From assembly GCA_036375715.1 (NCBI GenBank), contig DASVBS010000074.1, positions 25,461 through 89,460 of the forward strand: a stretch of 64,000 nt of DNA. Reading direction: 5' to 3'. Both the position numbers and the translations under genes were made by a program. The stretch comes from Longimicrobiaceae bacterium (GTDB lineage Bacteria > Gemmatimonadota > Gemmatimonadetes > Longimicrobiales > Longimicrobiaceae). Positions within the stretch are counted from its first letter, which is position 1, and each line of letters starts with the position of its first letter. The notes beneath the pieces were generated by a model. It saw nothing but the letters and a program-made list of their open reading frames with translations, did not search any database and was not told the origin of the DNA. Below are positions 1-12,151 of the stretch, in pieces.

Positions 1-35
1 TCGTACTGGGGATTGACGACGCGGATCTTGTGCAT
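1..35 (-). CDS. Start of a gene running off the left edge (11 codons visible)
   Basis: On the minus strand an ATG at 35-33 opens a frame reading MHKIRVVNPQY before the window ends. A good Shine-Dalgarno sequence (GGGAGG) sits about 8 bases upstream of the ATG. The visible part is too short to assign a product. A strong ribosome site followed by an uninterrupted frame is the only support, so this is a possible gene start. Confidence 0.4.
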   Translation of the reverse strand, partial: MHKIRVVNPQY

Positions 36-275
36 GGTTCGACCCTCCCACCAGCTTGTGTAAGATCTCCGCGATCGGATCACCCTCTTCTCCTCCCGCG
101 GTCGACCCCTGCCGCTCTCTCGCCGTCTCGCGGGCGGGCGGTGGACGAGGGCAAGAGGCGTGCCCCCTAGCTCGGCGTGAGCCTTGCACCTGCCGGTGCG
201 GGAGCCCAGGATTCGAGGGCGCAATTGCGACCGGGGGACTGGCTTCCCGGGCCGACCGACTCACCCCTGTACTCG

Positions 276-962
276 ATGAACAGTCCGGATCAACCAGCCG
301 CGGATTCTGCCAAGCCGCGCGGTGGAGATCGTCGGCGCCAGGACCGGCGCAGGGCCGATCGTCGCGCCCCCGTGCCGCTATGGCGTCGTTCCTGGGCGTT
401 CGTGGCCTATGGTGTGGTGGGAGCTTTCGCGGTGGTGGTGCTCTTCTCGCTCGGGGGAGACGAGCCGGAGGAACCCACGGCTGCGACCCCGGTCGGAACG
501 CGCGTGGCGCTCCCCTACGTGGACTCGGCGTCCCTCGACTCTGCGCCCGGTGGGGTGCGAGATGCCGACGGTCCCGCCGGCTTCGAAGCGCTGCTGGCGG
601 AGGGGGAGGCCGCGGCGGGCACGAGGGTACGGACCACTCTCTACTGTGAGCCGATGCGATCGGTGGCGATCCGGCGCGATCCGGAGGTGAGCGTGCACGC
701 ATCGGTCATGGCGCACGCAGGGAGCGACGGCCGGGTCCCGGGCGCCGAATGTCAGTGGGGCAGCCAGGCGACGGCGCCGGACGTGCTGTTGATCGTCCCT
801 GCGGCCCTCGCCCAACAGTTCGCGTCGATGCCGGAGGTGGAGCAGTCGTTCGTCCGCCGGCGGGAGGTTCCGGCCGTGGTGGAGTGGATCGGCCGCTCCG
901 AGGCTCTGGCTCTCCGCAACGTCGCCGTGCTCCAGTCGATAGAGGCTCCGGCGGACCGCTAG
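276..962 (+). CDS. Hypothetical single-pass membrane protein
   Basis: A 228-residue protein of unknown function. The first 38 residues are very basic (runs of Arg), followed by one membrane segment at about residues 39-59 and then an acidic, Pro/Thr-rich stretch leading into a globular C-terminal part of about 150 residues. By the positive-inside rule the C-terminal part should be extracytoplasmic. The ATG at 276 was chosen because it gives this simple topology. An in-frame GTG at 177 would add 33 residues, and neither start has a clear ribosome site. It converges on the next gene with only 4 bases between them. I recognise no family. Confidence 0.6.
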   Translation: MNSPDQPAADSAKPRGGDRRRQDRRRADRRAPVPLWRRSWAFVAYGVVGAFAVVVLFSLGGDEPEEPTAATPVGTRVALPYVDSASLDSAPGGVRDADGPAGFEALLAEGEAAAGTRVRTTLYCEPMRSVAIRRDPEVSVHASVMAHAGSDGRVPGAECQWGSQATAPDVLLIVPAALAQQFASMPEVEQSFVRRREVPAVVEWIGRSEALALRNVAVLQSIEAPADR

Positions 963-966
963 AGGG

Positions 967-1245
967 TCAGACCCGACCCGCCTGCGCCTGTGCGAGCGTC
1001 AGGCGCCGCAGGAGCTCCTTCTCCCCTAGGGTCCGCAGGGCGAAGTCGGCGGCCTCCCGACTGTTGAAAGTCACCCGCGAGGGGAGCGGCGGGGCCGTGG
1101 GGTCGTCGGCAGGCCGGAACGCCAATCGCACCCCGAGCTTGCCGTGAGCAACGATGTCGTCCACCCCGAACGCCTCCCAGGCGACGCCATGCGGGTCGAC
1201 GATGCGGCGGACCGTCCGTGTATCTGCGTTCGACTCGGTTGTCAT
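967..1245 (-). CDS. Small hypothetical protein, last gene of the rnd operon
   Basis: A 92-residue soluble protein without a signal peptide or recognised motif. The central part (RTVRRIVDPHGVAWEAFGVD, then a segment ending VTFNSREAADFALRTL) looks like a compact alpha/beta fold with an amphipathic C-terminal helix rich in Leu, Gln and Ala. It starts 15 bases after the preceding minus-strand gene stops, so it is probably co-transcribed with that gene and RNase D. No function can be assigned. Being the distal gene of an rnd transcript is the only context. Confidence 0.6.
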   Translation of the reverse strand: MTTESNADTRTVRRIVDPHGVAWEAFGVDDIVAHGKLGVRLAFRPADDPTAPPLPSRVTFNSREAADFALRTLGEKELLRRLTLAQAQAGRV

Positions 1246-1260
1246 TCTCGTTGATTCCGC

Positions 1261-1629
1261 TCAGCTCTGTTCCTCGTCCGGATTATCGGCGAACTCCGGG
1301 CTGATCTCGCGCCACAGCTCCTCGACTAGACGGCGAAGCTCGCGCACCTGCTCCTCCTCCGGACGATCCTGCAGGTGGTAGCGCGCGGCGCTCAGAGCCC
1401 TGTAGGCTCGCCACAGGGCGGCCGAAGCGGGGGTTTGCTCGTGCGGCCTGCGCTTCTCCGCCTGTAGCTGTGCAACGAGCCACTCCGTGAGCTCGTCCTC
1501 GAGCTGCATCACTTCGGCATCGGCCTTCTCCGACTCGACGAGCTTTCGCAGCTTCGCGAGAAAGCTCTTCGGGAGCCCGGCGATCAAGTACGCCGTCAGA
1601 TCATCCCGCTGCAGCATCTCACTCGCCAT
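1261..1629 (-). CDS. Small hypothetical helical protein, middle gene of the rnd operon
   Basis: A 122-residue, strongly charged and probably all-helical protein. Acidic and basic residues alternate (for example EEEQVRELRRLVEELWREI), which suggests helical hairpins or a short coiled coil. There is no signal peptide or membrane segment. It starts 22 bases after the RNase D stop, and the 967-1245 gene follows after 15 bases, so the three look like one transcript. I recognise no family. Confidence 0.6.
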   Translation of the reverse strand: MASEMLQRDDLTAYLIAGLPKSFLAKLRKLVESEKADAEVMQLEDELTEWLVAQLQAEKRRPHEQTPASAALWRAYRALSAARYHLQDRPEEEQVRELRRLVEELWREISPEFADNPDEEQS

Positions 1630-1651
1630 CCCCGTACTCCGGGTTAGAGGT

Positions 1652-2779
1652 TCAGCTTCGCAGCGCCTCCAGCAGCGCGTCGCCGAGCGCCTCCACCTGC
1701 CAGCGCCGGATCTCCGGTATTCCCTGCAGCTCCGCCACCGAGGCAGGGTTCTGCCGCGCGACCTCCTCCAGCATCGCGCGCGGCATCAGGAAGCCCGGAT
1801 CGAGATCGAGATCCTCCGCGCGTCGGGTTCGCGCAGCGCGCAGGCGCTCCGCGCGCGCCTCTACCTCGGGGTCGCGCTCCCAGCGCCGTCCAGGCGGGAA
1901 TCGGGGCAGCTCTTCTTCCGCCAGCTCCAGCCCCCGCCGGATCGCCGCCACGATCTCCTGACCACGGCGCTCGATCAGACCCCCTCCCACCCCTTTGATC
2001 TCCGCCAGCTCCCGTTGGCTCGTTGGCGGCCGCAGACTCAGCTCGACCAGCGCCTGGTTGGAGATCACGCGGAAGGTGGCCTGGTCTCGCTCGCGCGCGA
2101 CTTCTTCCCGCCAGGCGTAAAGCTCCCGCAGAATGGCCAGTCCACGCGGCGTCAGCTCGCGCGCGCCCTTGACGCGCAGGAAGGCCTCCCGCCCGTCGCC
2201 GGGCTCGATCCAGCGGGTCGCCTCGCGCCGCTGAAACTCCTCCTCCGCCCACCTCAACCGGTCCATCTTGATCAGCTCCTCCCGGAGGCGATCGCGAAGG
2301 GCGGGGAGATACGCGGTGTCCGTGGCCGCATACTCCTTCATCCCCTCCGAAAGGGGACGCTCCGCCCAGTCTGCCCGCTGGTAGGCCTTGGGCAGTACCG
2401 GACCGAGGTAGCGCTCCACCAGCGCTCCCAGCCCGAGAGACCGCTCTCCCAGGAACGCTGCCGCAATCTGCGTGTCGAAGAGTCCGGCGATGGAGAGTCC
2501 GAGGTCCCGATCGAGAATGCGCAGGTCGTAGTCGGCGTCGTGCAGGACCTTCTCGATCGCACGATCGGACAGCAGTGGCCCGATCGGCGACAGGTCCTCG
2601 ATCGCCACGGGATCGATCAGGAAGTTTTCCCGCCGAGAGGAGATCTGGACCAGGCTGATGCGGTCCAGATATCGGTGATAGCCGGCCGCCTCCGTGTCCA
2701 CGCCGAGCAGTGGCTCGCCTGCCAGGCGTTGCACGACCCTTGCGAGCCGACCGGGGCTGTCGATGTACTCGTATTCCAT
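1652..2779 (-). CDS. rnd: Ribonuclease D
   Basis: A 375-residue 3'-5' exoribonuclease for tRNA 3'-end and stable-RNA trimming in the cytoplasm. The DEDD exonuclease core is complete by eye: D28 and E30 in LLGVDTEAAG (ExoI), D85 in the HDADYDLRIL block (ExoII), and Y150...D154 in YAATDTAYL (ExoIII, DEDDy type). An HRDC domain follows at about residues 215-295, and the C-terminal extension is Arg/Glu-rich. The frame is open upstream to 2938. I chose the ATG at 2779 because MEYEYIDSPGRLARVV matches the usual RNase D beginning and the upstream extension is low in secondary-structure character. It heads a minus-strand operon with two small unknown genes and is divergent from pyk. Confidence 0.92.
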   Translation of the reverse strand: MEYEYIDSPGRLARVVQRLAGEPLLGVDTEAAGYHRYLDRISLVQISSRRENFLIDPVAIEDLSPIGPLLSDRAIEKVLHDADYDLRILDRDLGLSIAGLFDTQIAAAFLGERSLGLGALVERYLGPVLPKAYQRADWAERPLSEGMKEYAATDTAYLPALRDRLREELIKMDRLRWAEEEFQRREATRWIEPGDGREAFLRVKGARELTPRGLAILRELYAWREEVARERDQATFRVISNQALVELSLRPPTSQRELAEIKGVGGGLIERRGQEIVAAIRRGLELAEEELPRFPPGRRWERDPEVEARAERLRAARTRRAEDLDLDPGFLMPRAMLEEVARQNPASVAELQGIPEIRRWQVEALGDALLEALRS

Positions 2780-3108
2780 AGCGGCGGTTCGCGGATCGCC
2801 TCCATCCGATCGACACCCCCGCCCGCGGAAGCCAGGTTGCGACGCGTTTGGTGACGGATTACAGGTGGCGTCGAGCCGGCGGAAAATGGTCGGGCCCCCG
2901 AGTACTCGCAAGACCGGCACCCGGAACCCGGTCCCCATTGCCGTCCGCTCGGCCGGTGGTCTACATTCGCTGGCTTCGAGCGCCCGGCGGCCGAACCGTG
3001 CCGCACCCGCTCCACGGGTGAACCGTTGCCAACCATCCCGCTCGCAGGGAGGGGGATCGGTGAGCGGAGGGCGCAGGGGGACCCGGAAGCGACCAGGGAG
3101 AGCCGAGG
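2780..3108. other. Divergent intergenic region between rnd and pyk
   Basis: This 329-base stretch must carry promoters for both rnd (leftward) and pyk (rightward). I see no convincing sigma-70 boxes, riboswitch or repeat. A weak TTGCGA/TACAGG pair with 17-base spacing lies near 2847-2875 on the plus strand. It is too poor a match to call. Confidence 0.4.
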
Positions 3109-4530
3109 ATGATCCGACGGACCAAGATCGTGTGCACGCTGGGGCCGAGCTCCTGGAGTGAGGAGCGCGTCGAAGCCCTGATGCGGGCAGGGATGGACGT
3201 GGCGCGCATCAATTTCTCTCATGGAGACCTGCAGCGGCACGGCGAGACCATTGCCACCGTTCGCCGGGTGGCGGAGCGCCTCGGCAAGCCGGTCGCGGTG
3301 CTCGGGGATCTCCAGGGACCGAAGATCCGGGTGGGCGTGTTGCCGCAGCCGGTGGAGCTCCGGGTCGGCGAGAGCGTGGTCTTCGCGCCGGAGGGGGAGG
3401 AGCGACCGGGCGAGCTGCCGACCACCTACCGCGAGCTGGCCCACGACGTGGAGGCGGGTGACGTCGTACTGTTGGCGGACGGCTTGATGGAGCTGATCGT
3501 CCAGGAGGTGACGGGCAACCGGGTCAAGATGCGCGTGGTGCACGGCGGGGTGCTCACCTCCAACAAGGGGATCAACCTCCCCGGCGTGAAGATGAGTGTC
3601 CCGAGCCTGACCGAGAAGGACATCCGGGATCTCGAGTTCGCTCTGGAGCAGGGGGTCGACTACATCGCCCTCTCCTTCGTGCGCGAAGTGGAGGACGTGC
3701 TCGAGCTGAAACGCAGGATCCCGCCGAATGGGCCGCTGGTAGTGGTGAAGGTCGAGAAGGGGATGGCGCTGGTAAACCTGAAGGCGATCCTGGAGGTGAG
3801 CGCGGCGGCGATGGTGGCCCGCGGCGACCTCGGCGTGGAGCTCCCCTTCGAGCAGGTCCCGCTGGCGCAGAAGCGGATGATCCAGCTCTGCAACCTCTCC
3901 AGCCGGCCGGTCATCACCGCGACCCAGATGCTGGAGTCGATGATCGAGAATCCGCGGCCCACCCGGGCGGAGGCGTCCGACGTGGCGAACGCGATCATCG
4001 ACGGAACGGATGCCGTGATGCTTTCTGCCGAGACGGCAACCGGGAAGTTCCCGGTCGAGGCGGTGAAGGCGATGGTCCGCATTGCGGAAGAGATCGAGCG
4101 CAGCCACATCATCGACAGCGGCCCGCACTACGATATCCCCGTCGAGCCGCGCGAGGAGGACGTTGCAACGCCCACGGAGTGGGCCATCGCGGCTGCGACC
4201 GTCGAGGCGGTTCGTCGGGTGCAGGCGCCGCTCCTCGTCACCATCACGCAGACCGGGTTCACCGCACGCGTCGTCTCCAGCTTCCGTCCGCCAGTCCCCA
4301 TCCTCGCCATCACCGACGACCGCAAGACCTTCAACCAGCTCGCTCTGGTCTGGGGCGTGATTCCTGTCCATTGCCCGCCCGGGCTCGATTTCGATCAAAC
4401 GCTGGCGCAGGTGAAGCGGGAAGTGCTGAAGCGCGAGCTCGCGCGCGAAGGCGATCGGATGGTGGTCACCGCGGGCCTGCCCCTGCATCAACCCGGCACC
4501 ACCAACTTTCTCCAGGTCGAAGTTCTGTGA
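3109..4530 (+). CDS. pyk: Pyruvate kinase
   Basis: A 473-residue cytoplasmic glycolytic enzyme converting phosphoenolpyruvate and ADP to pyruvate and ATP. The beginning RRTKIVCTLGPSS and the RINFSHG substrate loop are typical. The Mg/PEP-binding stretch KVEKGMALVNLKAILE...MVARGDLGVELP and the signature TATQMLESMIENPRPTRAE, with DGTDAVMLSAETA, are all intact. The length is normal for bacterial PK. The C-terminal domain lacks any extra PEP-utiliser-like extension. It is followed immediately by an MBL-fold gene whose GTG start overlaps the pyk stop (GTGA), and then by pgi, so glycolytic functions are grouped here. Confidence 0.95.
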   Translation: MIRRTKIVCTLGPSSWSEERVEALMRAGMDVARINFSHGDLQRHGETIATVRRVAERLGKPVAVLGDLQGPKIRVGVLPQPVELRVGESVVFAPEGEERPGELPTTYRELAHDVEAGDVVLLADGLMELIVQEVTGNRVKMRVVHGGVLTSNKGINLPGVKMSVPSLTEKDIRDLEFALEQGVDYIALSFVREVEDVLELKRRIPPNGPLVVVKVEKGMALVNLKAILEVSAAAMVARGDLGVELPFEQVPLAQKRMIQLCNLSSRPVITATQMLESMIENPRPTRAEASDVANAIIDGTDAVMLSAETATGKFPVEAVKAMVRIAEEIERSHIIDSGPHYDIPVEPREEDVATPTEWAIAAATVEAVRRVQAPLLVTITQTGFTARVVSSFRPPVPILAITDDRKTFNQLALVWGVIPVHCPPGLDFDQTLAQVKREVLKRELAREGDRMVVTAGLPLHQPGTTNFLQVEVL

Positions 4531-5303
4531 GGCTGCACTTCCTCGGCACCGGCACGTCGTTCGGGGTGCCGGTGATCGGGTGCAGGTGCGCGACCTGCAC
4601 CTCCTCCGACCCACGGGACCAGCGTATGCGGCACTGCGCGCTGGTGGAGGAAGGTGAGCGGCGCGTGCTGATCGACACGCCGCCCGAGCTACGGCTGCAG
4701 CTCGTGCGTGCAGGGGTCGCATCGATCGACGCCGTCTGGTACACCCACTGCCATGCCGACCACACCCACGGGGTCGACGACCTGCGGGTCTTTTCGGATC
4801 GGCGGCGCCGGGCGCTCGACGTCTTCGCCGACCCCGAGTGCATGAAGCTGCTGGAGTCGAAGTTCGACTATGTGTTCGACCCCAGGGTGAAGCCCATGGA
4901 GGGGACCTCCCGCCCTGAGGCGAACTTGCGGCCGTTTCACGCCTACGAGCCCGTGCAGGTGGGCGGCCTGGAGATGCTCCCGCTGCCGGTGCCGCACGGG
5001 CAGGTGCAGGCGTACGGCTTCCGTCTCGGCGGCCTGGGCTACATCACCGACGGGAAGAGCCTGCCGGAACGAACCTTTCATGCCCTCGAGGGAGTGCGGG
5101 TGCTGGTGCTGAACGCCTTATGGGTGGGTGATCCGCACCCCACCCACTTCAACGTGGAGGAAGCCGTGGAGGTCGCGCGCGCGATCGGCGCCGACCGCAC
5201 CTACCTCACGCACCTCAGCCACCGCGTTCGCCACGCCGAGCTCGCTGCCGCGCTTCCCCCCGGCATCGAGCCGGCCTTCGACGGCCTGGTGGTGGAGGTC
5301 TGA
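4527..5303 (+). CDS. MBL-fold metallohydrolase, PhnP-like
   Basis: A 258-residue metallo-beta-lactamase-fold hydrolase. The start is the GTG that overlaps the pyk stop codon. The protein opens RLHFLGTGTSFGVPVIGC, followed by a CRCATC cysteine cluster like the structural zinc site of PhnP-type phosphodiesterases. The catalytic di-metal motif is THCHADH, and later ligands include the His of GQVQ/PHGQ and the C-terminal THLSHR. The nearest characterised relative I can suggest is the PhnP cyclic phosphodiesterase branch, but no phn genes are near and the substrate is unknown. Translational coupling to pyk suggests a housekeeping or repair role in metabolism. Confidence 0.85.
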   Translation: MRLHFLGTGTSFGVPVIGCRCATCTSSDPRDQRMRHCALVEEGERRVLIDTPPELRLQLVRAGVASIDAVWYTHCHADHTHGVDDLRVFSDRRRRALDVFADPECMKLLESKFDYVFDPRVKPMEGTSRPEANLRPFHAYEPVQVGGLEMLPLPVPHGQVQAYGFRLGGLGYITDGKSLPERTFHALEGVRVLVLNALWVGDPHPTHFNVEEAVEVARAIGADRTYLTHLSHRVRHAELAAALPPGIEPAFDGLVVEV

Positions 5304-5364
5304 GAAGCTCCGGGGCCTTCTTCGTCTGACGAGAAAACCGAGAAATCTGAGAATCGGAGATTCG

Positions 5365-6759
5365 ATGCTCTCCCTCGACTACAACAATATGCTTTCCCCC
5401 CGGTTGGGTGGACGGGGGATCGATCCCGAGGCGCTGACGGGGCTACGGGAGCGCTTTGCTGCGGTGCACGAGGATACCGCGCGCCGGCGCCGCGAAGGCG
5501 AGCTGGGCTTCTTCGAGCTTCCCTACGCCAGCGAGCTGGTCGACCAGATCGAGCGATTCGCCAACGGTGGGGGCCAGGCGTTCGAGAACGTCGTGGTGCT
5601 GGGGATCGGGGGCAGCGCCCTTGGTACCATCGCACTGCGTACCGCCCTGCTGAACCCCTTCTGGAATGAGCTGAGCAGCGAGGAGCGGGATTTCTACCCT
5701 CGCCTCTACGTGATCGATAACCCCGATCCGGTCACCTTCTCCGCCTTCCTGGACCACATCGACCTGCGCAAGACCCTCTTCAACGTCATCTCCAAGTCGG
5801 GGGGGACGGCGGAGACGATGAGCCAGATGCTCGTGGTTCGCGCGCGGTTGGAGGCGGAGCTGGGCGAGGGGTATCGGGGGCATCTCCTCTTCACCACTGA
5901 CCCCAGCAAAGGGGTTCTGCGCCGGCTCGCCGAAGCCGAGCAGATCGCAACCCTCTCGGTTCCGCCCAATGTCGGGGGACGCTTCAGCGTGCTCTCCTCG
6001 GTCGGGTTGCTGCCCGCGGCCCTGGTCGGGATCGACGTGCGAGAGCTGCTCGCGGGCGCGGCGGAGATGGTCGACCGCTGCGCCACCCCCGAGCTGGAGC
6101 GCAATCCGGCCGGGGTGTACGCCTGTCTACAGTACCTCGCCGACACGCAGGCGGGCGCGCCGATTCACGTGATGATGCCGTACTCCGATCGCCTGCGCGA
6201 CGTGGCCGACTGGTTCCGTCAGCTCTGGGCCGAGAGCCTAGGCAAGCAGCGCGACCGTGAGGGCAAAGAGGTCTTTGTGGGGCCGACGCCGGTGAAGTCG
6301 CTGGGGGCGACCGACCAGCACTCGCAGGTGCAGCTCTACATGGAGGGGCCCTTCGACAAGACGATTACCTTCATCACCGAGCGGAAGCGCGAGAACGATC
6401 TGACCATCCCCTCCCTGTATCCGGAGGTCGAGGAGCTCGGCTACCTCGGCGGCCACACCCTGGGCGAGCTCCTGCAGGTGGAGAAGGAAGCCACCGAAGC
6501 GGCGCTGACCCTGCGTGGCCGGATGAACATGACGATCGAGCTCGAGCAGGTGAATGCCCGCTCGCTGGGCGCCCTCTTCATGCTGCTGGAGATCGCCACC
6601 GTGTACGCCGGCGGCCTCTACGGGGTCGACCCGCTGGACCAGCCCGGCGTGGAGCTCGGCAAGCAGCTGACGTACGGCGTCTTCGGTCGCGCCGGCTTCG
6701 AGGAAGCGCGCGCCGAATGGGAGCGAAGGGAGGGGAAGAAGGAGGAGTGGAGGGTGTGA
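5365..6759 (+). CDS. pgi: Glucose-6-phosphate isomerase
   Basis: A 464-residue cytoplasmic enzyme interconverting glucose-6-phosphate and fructose-6-phosphate. Both SIS-type sugar-phosphate motifs are visible: VVLGIGGSALGT near residue 74 and VISKSGGTAETMSQM near residue 140. The PGI signature region QLWAESLGKQ and the late GGHTLGELLQ...EATEAAL stretch are also present. The length matches the shorter Bacillus-like PGI type rather than the roughly 550-residue enterobacterial form. The ATG at 5365, preceded by a GGAGA ribosome site, was preferred to the longer open frame that overlaps the previous gene. Confidence 0.94.
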   Translation: MLSLDYNNMLSPRLGGRGIDPEALTGLRERFAAVHEDTARRRREGELGFFELPYASELVDQIERFANGGGQAFENVVVLGIGGSALGTIALRTALLNPFWNELSSEERDFYPRLYVIDNPDPVTFSAFLDHIDLRKTLFNVISKSGGTAETMSQMLVVRARLEAELGEGYRGHLLFTTDPSKGVLRRLAEAEQIATLSVPPNVGGRFSVLSSVGLLPAALVGIDVRELLAGAAEMVDRCATPELERNPAGVYACLQYLADTQAGAPIHVMMPYSDRLRDVADWFRQLWAESLGKQRDREGKEVFVGPTPVKSLGATDQHSQVQLYMEGPFDKTITFITERKRENDLTIPSLYPEVEELGYLGGHTLGELLQVEKEATEAALTLRGRMNMTIELEQVNARSLGALFMLLEIATVYAGGLYGVDPLDQPGVELGKQLTYGVFGRAGFEEARAEWERREGKKEEWRV

Positions 6760-6885
6760 GGTTGGAAGCGGGATGAAGCTTCCGAATACCCAAAAACCCT
6801 CTTCTCAGCTCCGAAACCCTGTACTCCGATCCGGGTACCACATTTCAACAATCCATCTCCTCATTCAGGAATTCCCGAGACAGGT

Positions 6886-7782
6886 ATGGAAAAGATCCGA
6901 GTGGTCGGCTTGATGACCGTCCTCACCCTCCTGTTGGTGGGGCTCGGAGGGTACGTGGGCGGCAACGGCGGGGCGCTGATGTTCTTCCTCATCGCTCTGG
7001 CGATGAACTTCGGGATGTACTGGTTCAGCGACCGGATCGTCCTCAAGCAGTATCGCGCCCACATCGTCGAGCGGGGTGAGGAGGGTGGCCGCTTCGATCG
7101 GCTCTACGACATGGTGGACCGGCTGCGTCGCAACGCTGGTCTTCCTATGCCCGTCGTGGCGGTCTCCGAGCAGATGCAGCCCAACGCCTTCGCTACCGGT
7201 CGCAACCCGAAGCATGCGGTCGTGTGTGTGACCCGCGGAATGTGGGAGCTGGTCGCGCGCGGCCACATGACGGAGGAGGAGCTCGAGGGCGTGATGGCGC
7301 ACGAGCTCGCCCATATCCAGCACCGGCACATGCTGGTCGGCACGATCGCGGCAAGCATGGCCGGCGCGGTGATGATGATCGGGAACATGCTCAAGTGGGG
7401 CGCGATCTTCGGGATGGGCGGCCGCGACAGTGAGGACAACAACCCGCTGGCGTTGATCGCCCTCGCGATCCTCGCCCCGATTGCCGCCATGTTGGTGCAG
7501 TTGGCGATCTCCCGCCGCAACGAGTTCGAGGCGGACGCCGGTGCGGCGCGCATCAGCGGCAAGCCCCTGGCCCTCGCCAGTGCCCTGCAGAAGATCGAGC
7601 AGATCGCGACCCGTCACCCAATGGACGTGAGCCCTTCCGCGGCGCACCTGGCGATCGTGAACCCGCTGGGAGCGCTCGGAGGCATCACCAACCTCTTCCG
7701 CACCCATCCTCCGACCGAGGAGCGGGTCGAGCGGCTGCAGCAGCTGACCACCCAGATCGGCGCAGTGCCGCTGCCGCGGTGA
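6886..7782 (+). CDS. htpX: Membrane zinc protease HtpX (M48B)
   Basis: A 298-residue inner-membrane metalloprotease for quality control of membrane proteins. Two N-terminal membrane segments (about residues 5-25 and 30-48) precede the zinc motif HELAH (residues 139-143). Two further hydrophobic segments follow (about 152-170 and 185-205), and the third ligand is in RRNEFEADAG near residue 212. Length and topology are those of bacterial HtpX. Its last codons overlap the GTG start of the following lipid kinase gene by 4 bases, so the two are co-translated. PspA is encoded about 4 kb downstream on the same strand, consistent with an envelope-stress theme. Confidence 0.93.
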   Translation: MEKIRVVGLMTVLTLLLVGLGGYVGGNGGALMFFLIALAMNFGMYWFSDRIVLKQYRAHIVERGEEGGRFDRLYDMVDRLRRNAGLPMPVVAVSEQMQPNAFATGRNPKHAVVCVTRGMWELVARGHMTEEELEGVMAHELAHIQHRHMLVGTIAASMAGAVMMIGNMLKWGAIFGMGGRDSEDNNPLALIALAILAPIAAMLVQLAISRRNEFEADAGAARISGKPLALASALQKIEQIATRHPMDVSPSAAHLAIVNPLGALGGITNLFRTHPPTEERVERLQQLTTQIGAVPLPR

Positions 7783-8720
7783 CCCTCCTTCCGCCGGATC
7801 CCTTCGCCGGCCGGATGCTGGTCATCTTCAATCCGGTCGCCGGGCAGGATGACCCCTCGCGAGTGCGTCGCCAGATCGGCGGCGCACTTGCCGTACGCGG
7901 GGCCTCGTTCGACCTCGTCGAGACGAAGGGTGCAGGCCACGCCGAGCAGTTCGCGAAGGAGGCGGTAGAACGAGGCTACGGCTGCGTAGTGGCCGCCGGC
8001 GGCGACGGTACCATCGCCGAGGTGATCACCGGTCTCGCGGGAGGCAATGTCCCGTTGGGAATCATCCCGCTGGGCACGGGGAACCAGCTCGCCGCCAATC
8101 TAGGTATTCCCACCGACGTCGAGCGGGCGGTGGAGGTCGCCGTGAGTGGGTCTCCCCGTCCCATCGACATCGGCCAGCTCGATAGCGGGCGCTACTTCGC
8201 CCTGATGGCAGGGGCGGGTTGGGATGCGGAGGTGATGGGAAGCTGCACCCGCGAGCTGAAGGAGCGCTGGGGCTTCGGCGCTTATCTCTTCCAGGGTCTG
8301 CGACGCGCAGCCGCCCCGCCGTCCGCCCTCTTTCGCATCATCGCTGACGGCGCCGAATTCGAAGTTCGGGCCGCGACGGTCCTCATCGCCAACGCCGGAC
8401 AGCTTTTCTCGAGCCTCTTCCCGGTGGAGGTGCGGATCGCGCCTGATGTGTCCTTCCAGGACGGCAAACTCGACATCTGCATCTTCGCGCCTCGCACCCT
8501 GCCGGACGTCGCCGCGGTGCTGTGGAAGGTCGCTCGCCGCAAGTACGTGGGGGACGACCGGATGATCTACCTGCAAGCTCGCGAAGTGACCCTCCAGGCC
8601 GACCCACCTACCATCACCCAGGTGGATGGAGACTGCATGGGTGAGACACCTCTTGCCGCCCGCGCCATCCCCGGAGGCGTGCAGGTCCTCATGCCTGAGG
8701 GATCGATACGCGGCGCTTGA
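7779..8720 (+). CDS. Diacylglycerol/sphingosine kinase-like lipid kinase (YegS/DgkB family)
   Basis: A 313-residue DAGK-catalytic-domain protein that phosphorylates a lipid hydroxyl with ATP. The family motifs are FNPVAGQ (residues 17-23), the nucleotide loop GGDGT (74-78) and PLGTGN (97-102). The two-domain YegS layout and length are normal. It starts at a GTG overlapping the htpX stop, and uvrA follows after 32 bases. The exact lipid substrate (diacylglycerol, phosphatidylglycerol or a sphingoid base) cannot be read from the sequence. Confidence 0.88.
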   Translation: MTLLPPDPFAGRMLVIFNPVAGQDDPSRVRRQIGGALAVRGASFDLVETKGAGHAEQFAKEAVERGYGCVVAAGGDGTIAEVITGLAGGNVPLGIIPLGTGNQLAANLGIPTDVERAVEVAVSGSPRPIDIGQLDSGRYFALMAGAGWDAEVMGSCTRELKERWGFGAYLFQGLRRAAAPPSALFRIIADGAEFEVRAATVLIANAGQLFSSLFPVEVRIAPDVSFQDGKLDICIFAPRTLPDVAAVLWKVARRKYVGDDRMIYLQAREVTLQADPPTITQVDGDCMGETPLAARAIPGGVQVLMPEGSIRGA

Positions 8721-8752
8721 AAGCGGCTGGTCCTTGCGGTAAATTTTCGGGA

Positions 8753-11617
<2,865 letters not shown>

Positions 11618-11750
11618 GCTAGCGGCTGCGGCGGGCCCTGCCGAAACTATCCTTGCCAAATGCCGTAAAGGCTATTCAAGATGTGAAGTGGCATGGTGGC
11701 GGCGGCGCTCGGCATGCCGGGATCACCCTCGCACTCAACCGGAGAATCGC

Positions 11751-12140
11751 ATGGTGACGCGCGAAGATGTGGAGAGCTTCCTCCTTCGGATGGAGCTGGA
11801 GGTCGAGGAGGTCGAACCCGGGATGTGGGTGGCGCACCACGCCGACGACAGTGCACGCCTGGTGGTACACTATTCGCCACCGCTAGTGGTGCTGCGCACG
11901 AAAGTCATGGACGTTCCGGATGATGAGCAGCGCTGCCTGGAACTGTACCGCCGGCTGCTGGAGCTAAACGCCACCGATCTCGTGCACGGCGCTTATGGAA
12001 TCGAGGAGGGTGACATCATCCTCTCGGACTCGCTGGAGCTCGAGAACCTCGACTTCAACGAATTCCAGGCGTCCGTCGACTCGATGCAGCTCGCGGTCGC
12101 CTCGCACCTGGAGAGCCTTTCGCCCTTTCGCAACTGCTAA
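11751..12140 (+). CDS. YbjN-domain / type III secretion chaperone-like protein
   Basis: A 129-residue acidic protein with the YbjN/CesT-like alpha-beta pattern. A helix (REDVESFLLRME) is followed by strands (MWVAHH, ARLVVHYSPPLVVLRTKV), a helix (RCLELYRRLLELNATDLVHG) and further strands (GAYGIEEGDIILSDSLEL). The start at 11751 has a GGAGA ribosome site, and the frame open upstream is not needed. It ends 11 bases before pspA, so the two are surely coupled. Its role is unknown. YbjN proteins are linked to stress tolerance and to protein-protein chaperoning, so a regulatory or adaptor role for PspA is an inference. Confidence 0.75.
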   Translation: MVTREDVESFLLRMELEVEEVEPGMWVAHHADDSARLVVHYSPPLVVLRTKVMDVPDDEQRCLELYRRLLELNATDLVHGAYGIEEGDIILSDSLELENLDFNEFQASVDSMQLAVASHLESLSPFRNC

Positions 12141-12151
12141 CCCCACGATCC

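Noticed and set aside
2617..4722. A 701-residue minus-strand frame across rnd and pyk
   Set aside because: It overlaps two well-supported enzymes in other frames and has low-complexity composition typical of high-GC shadows.
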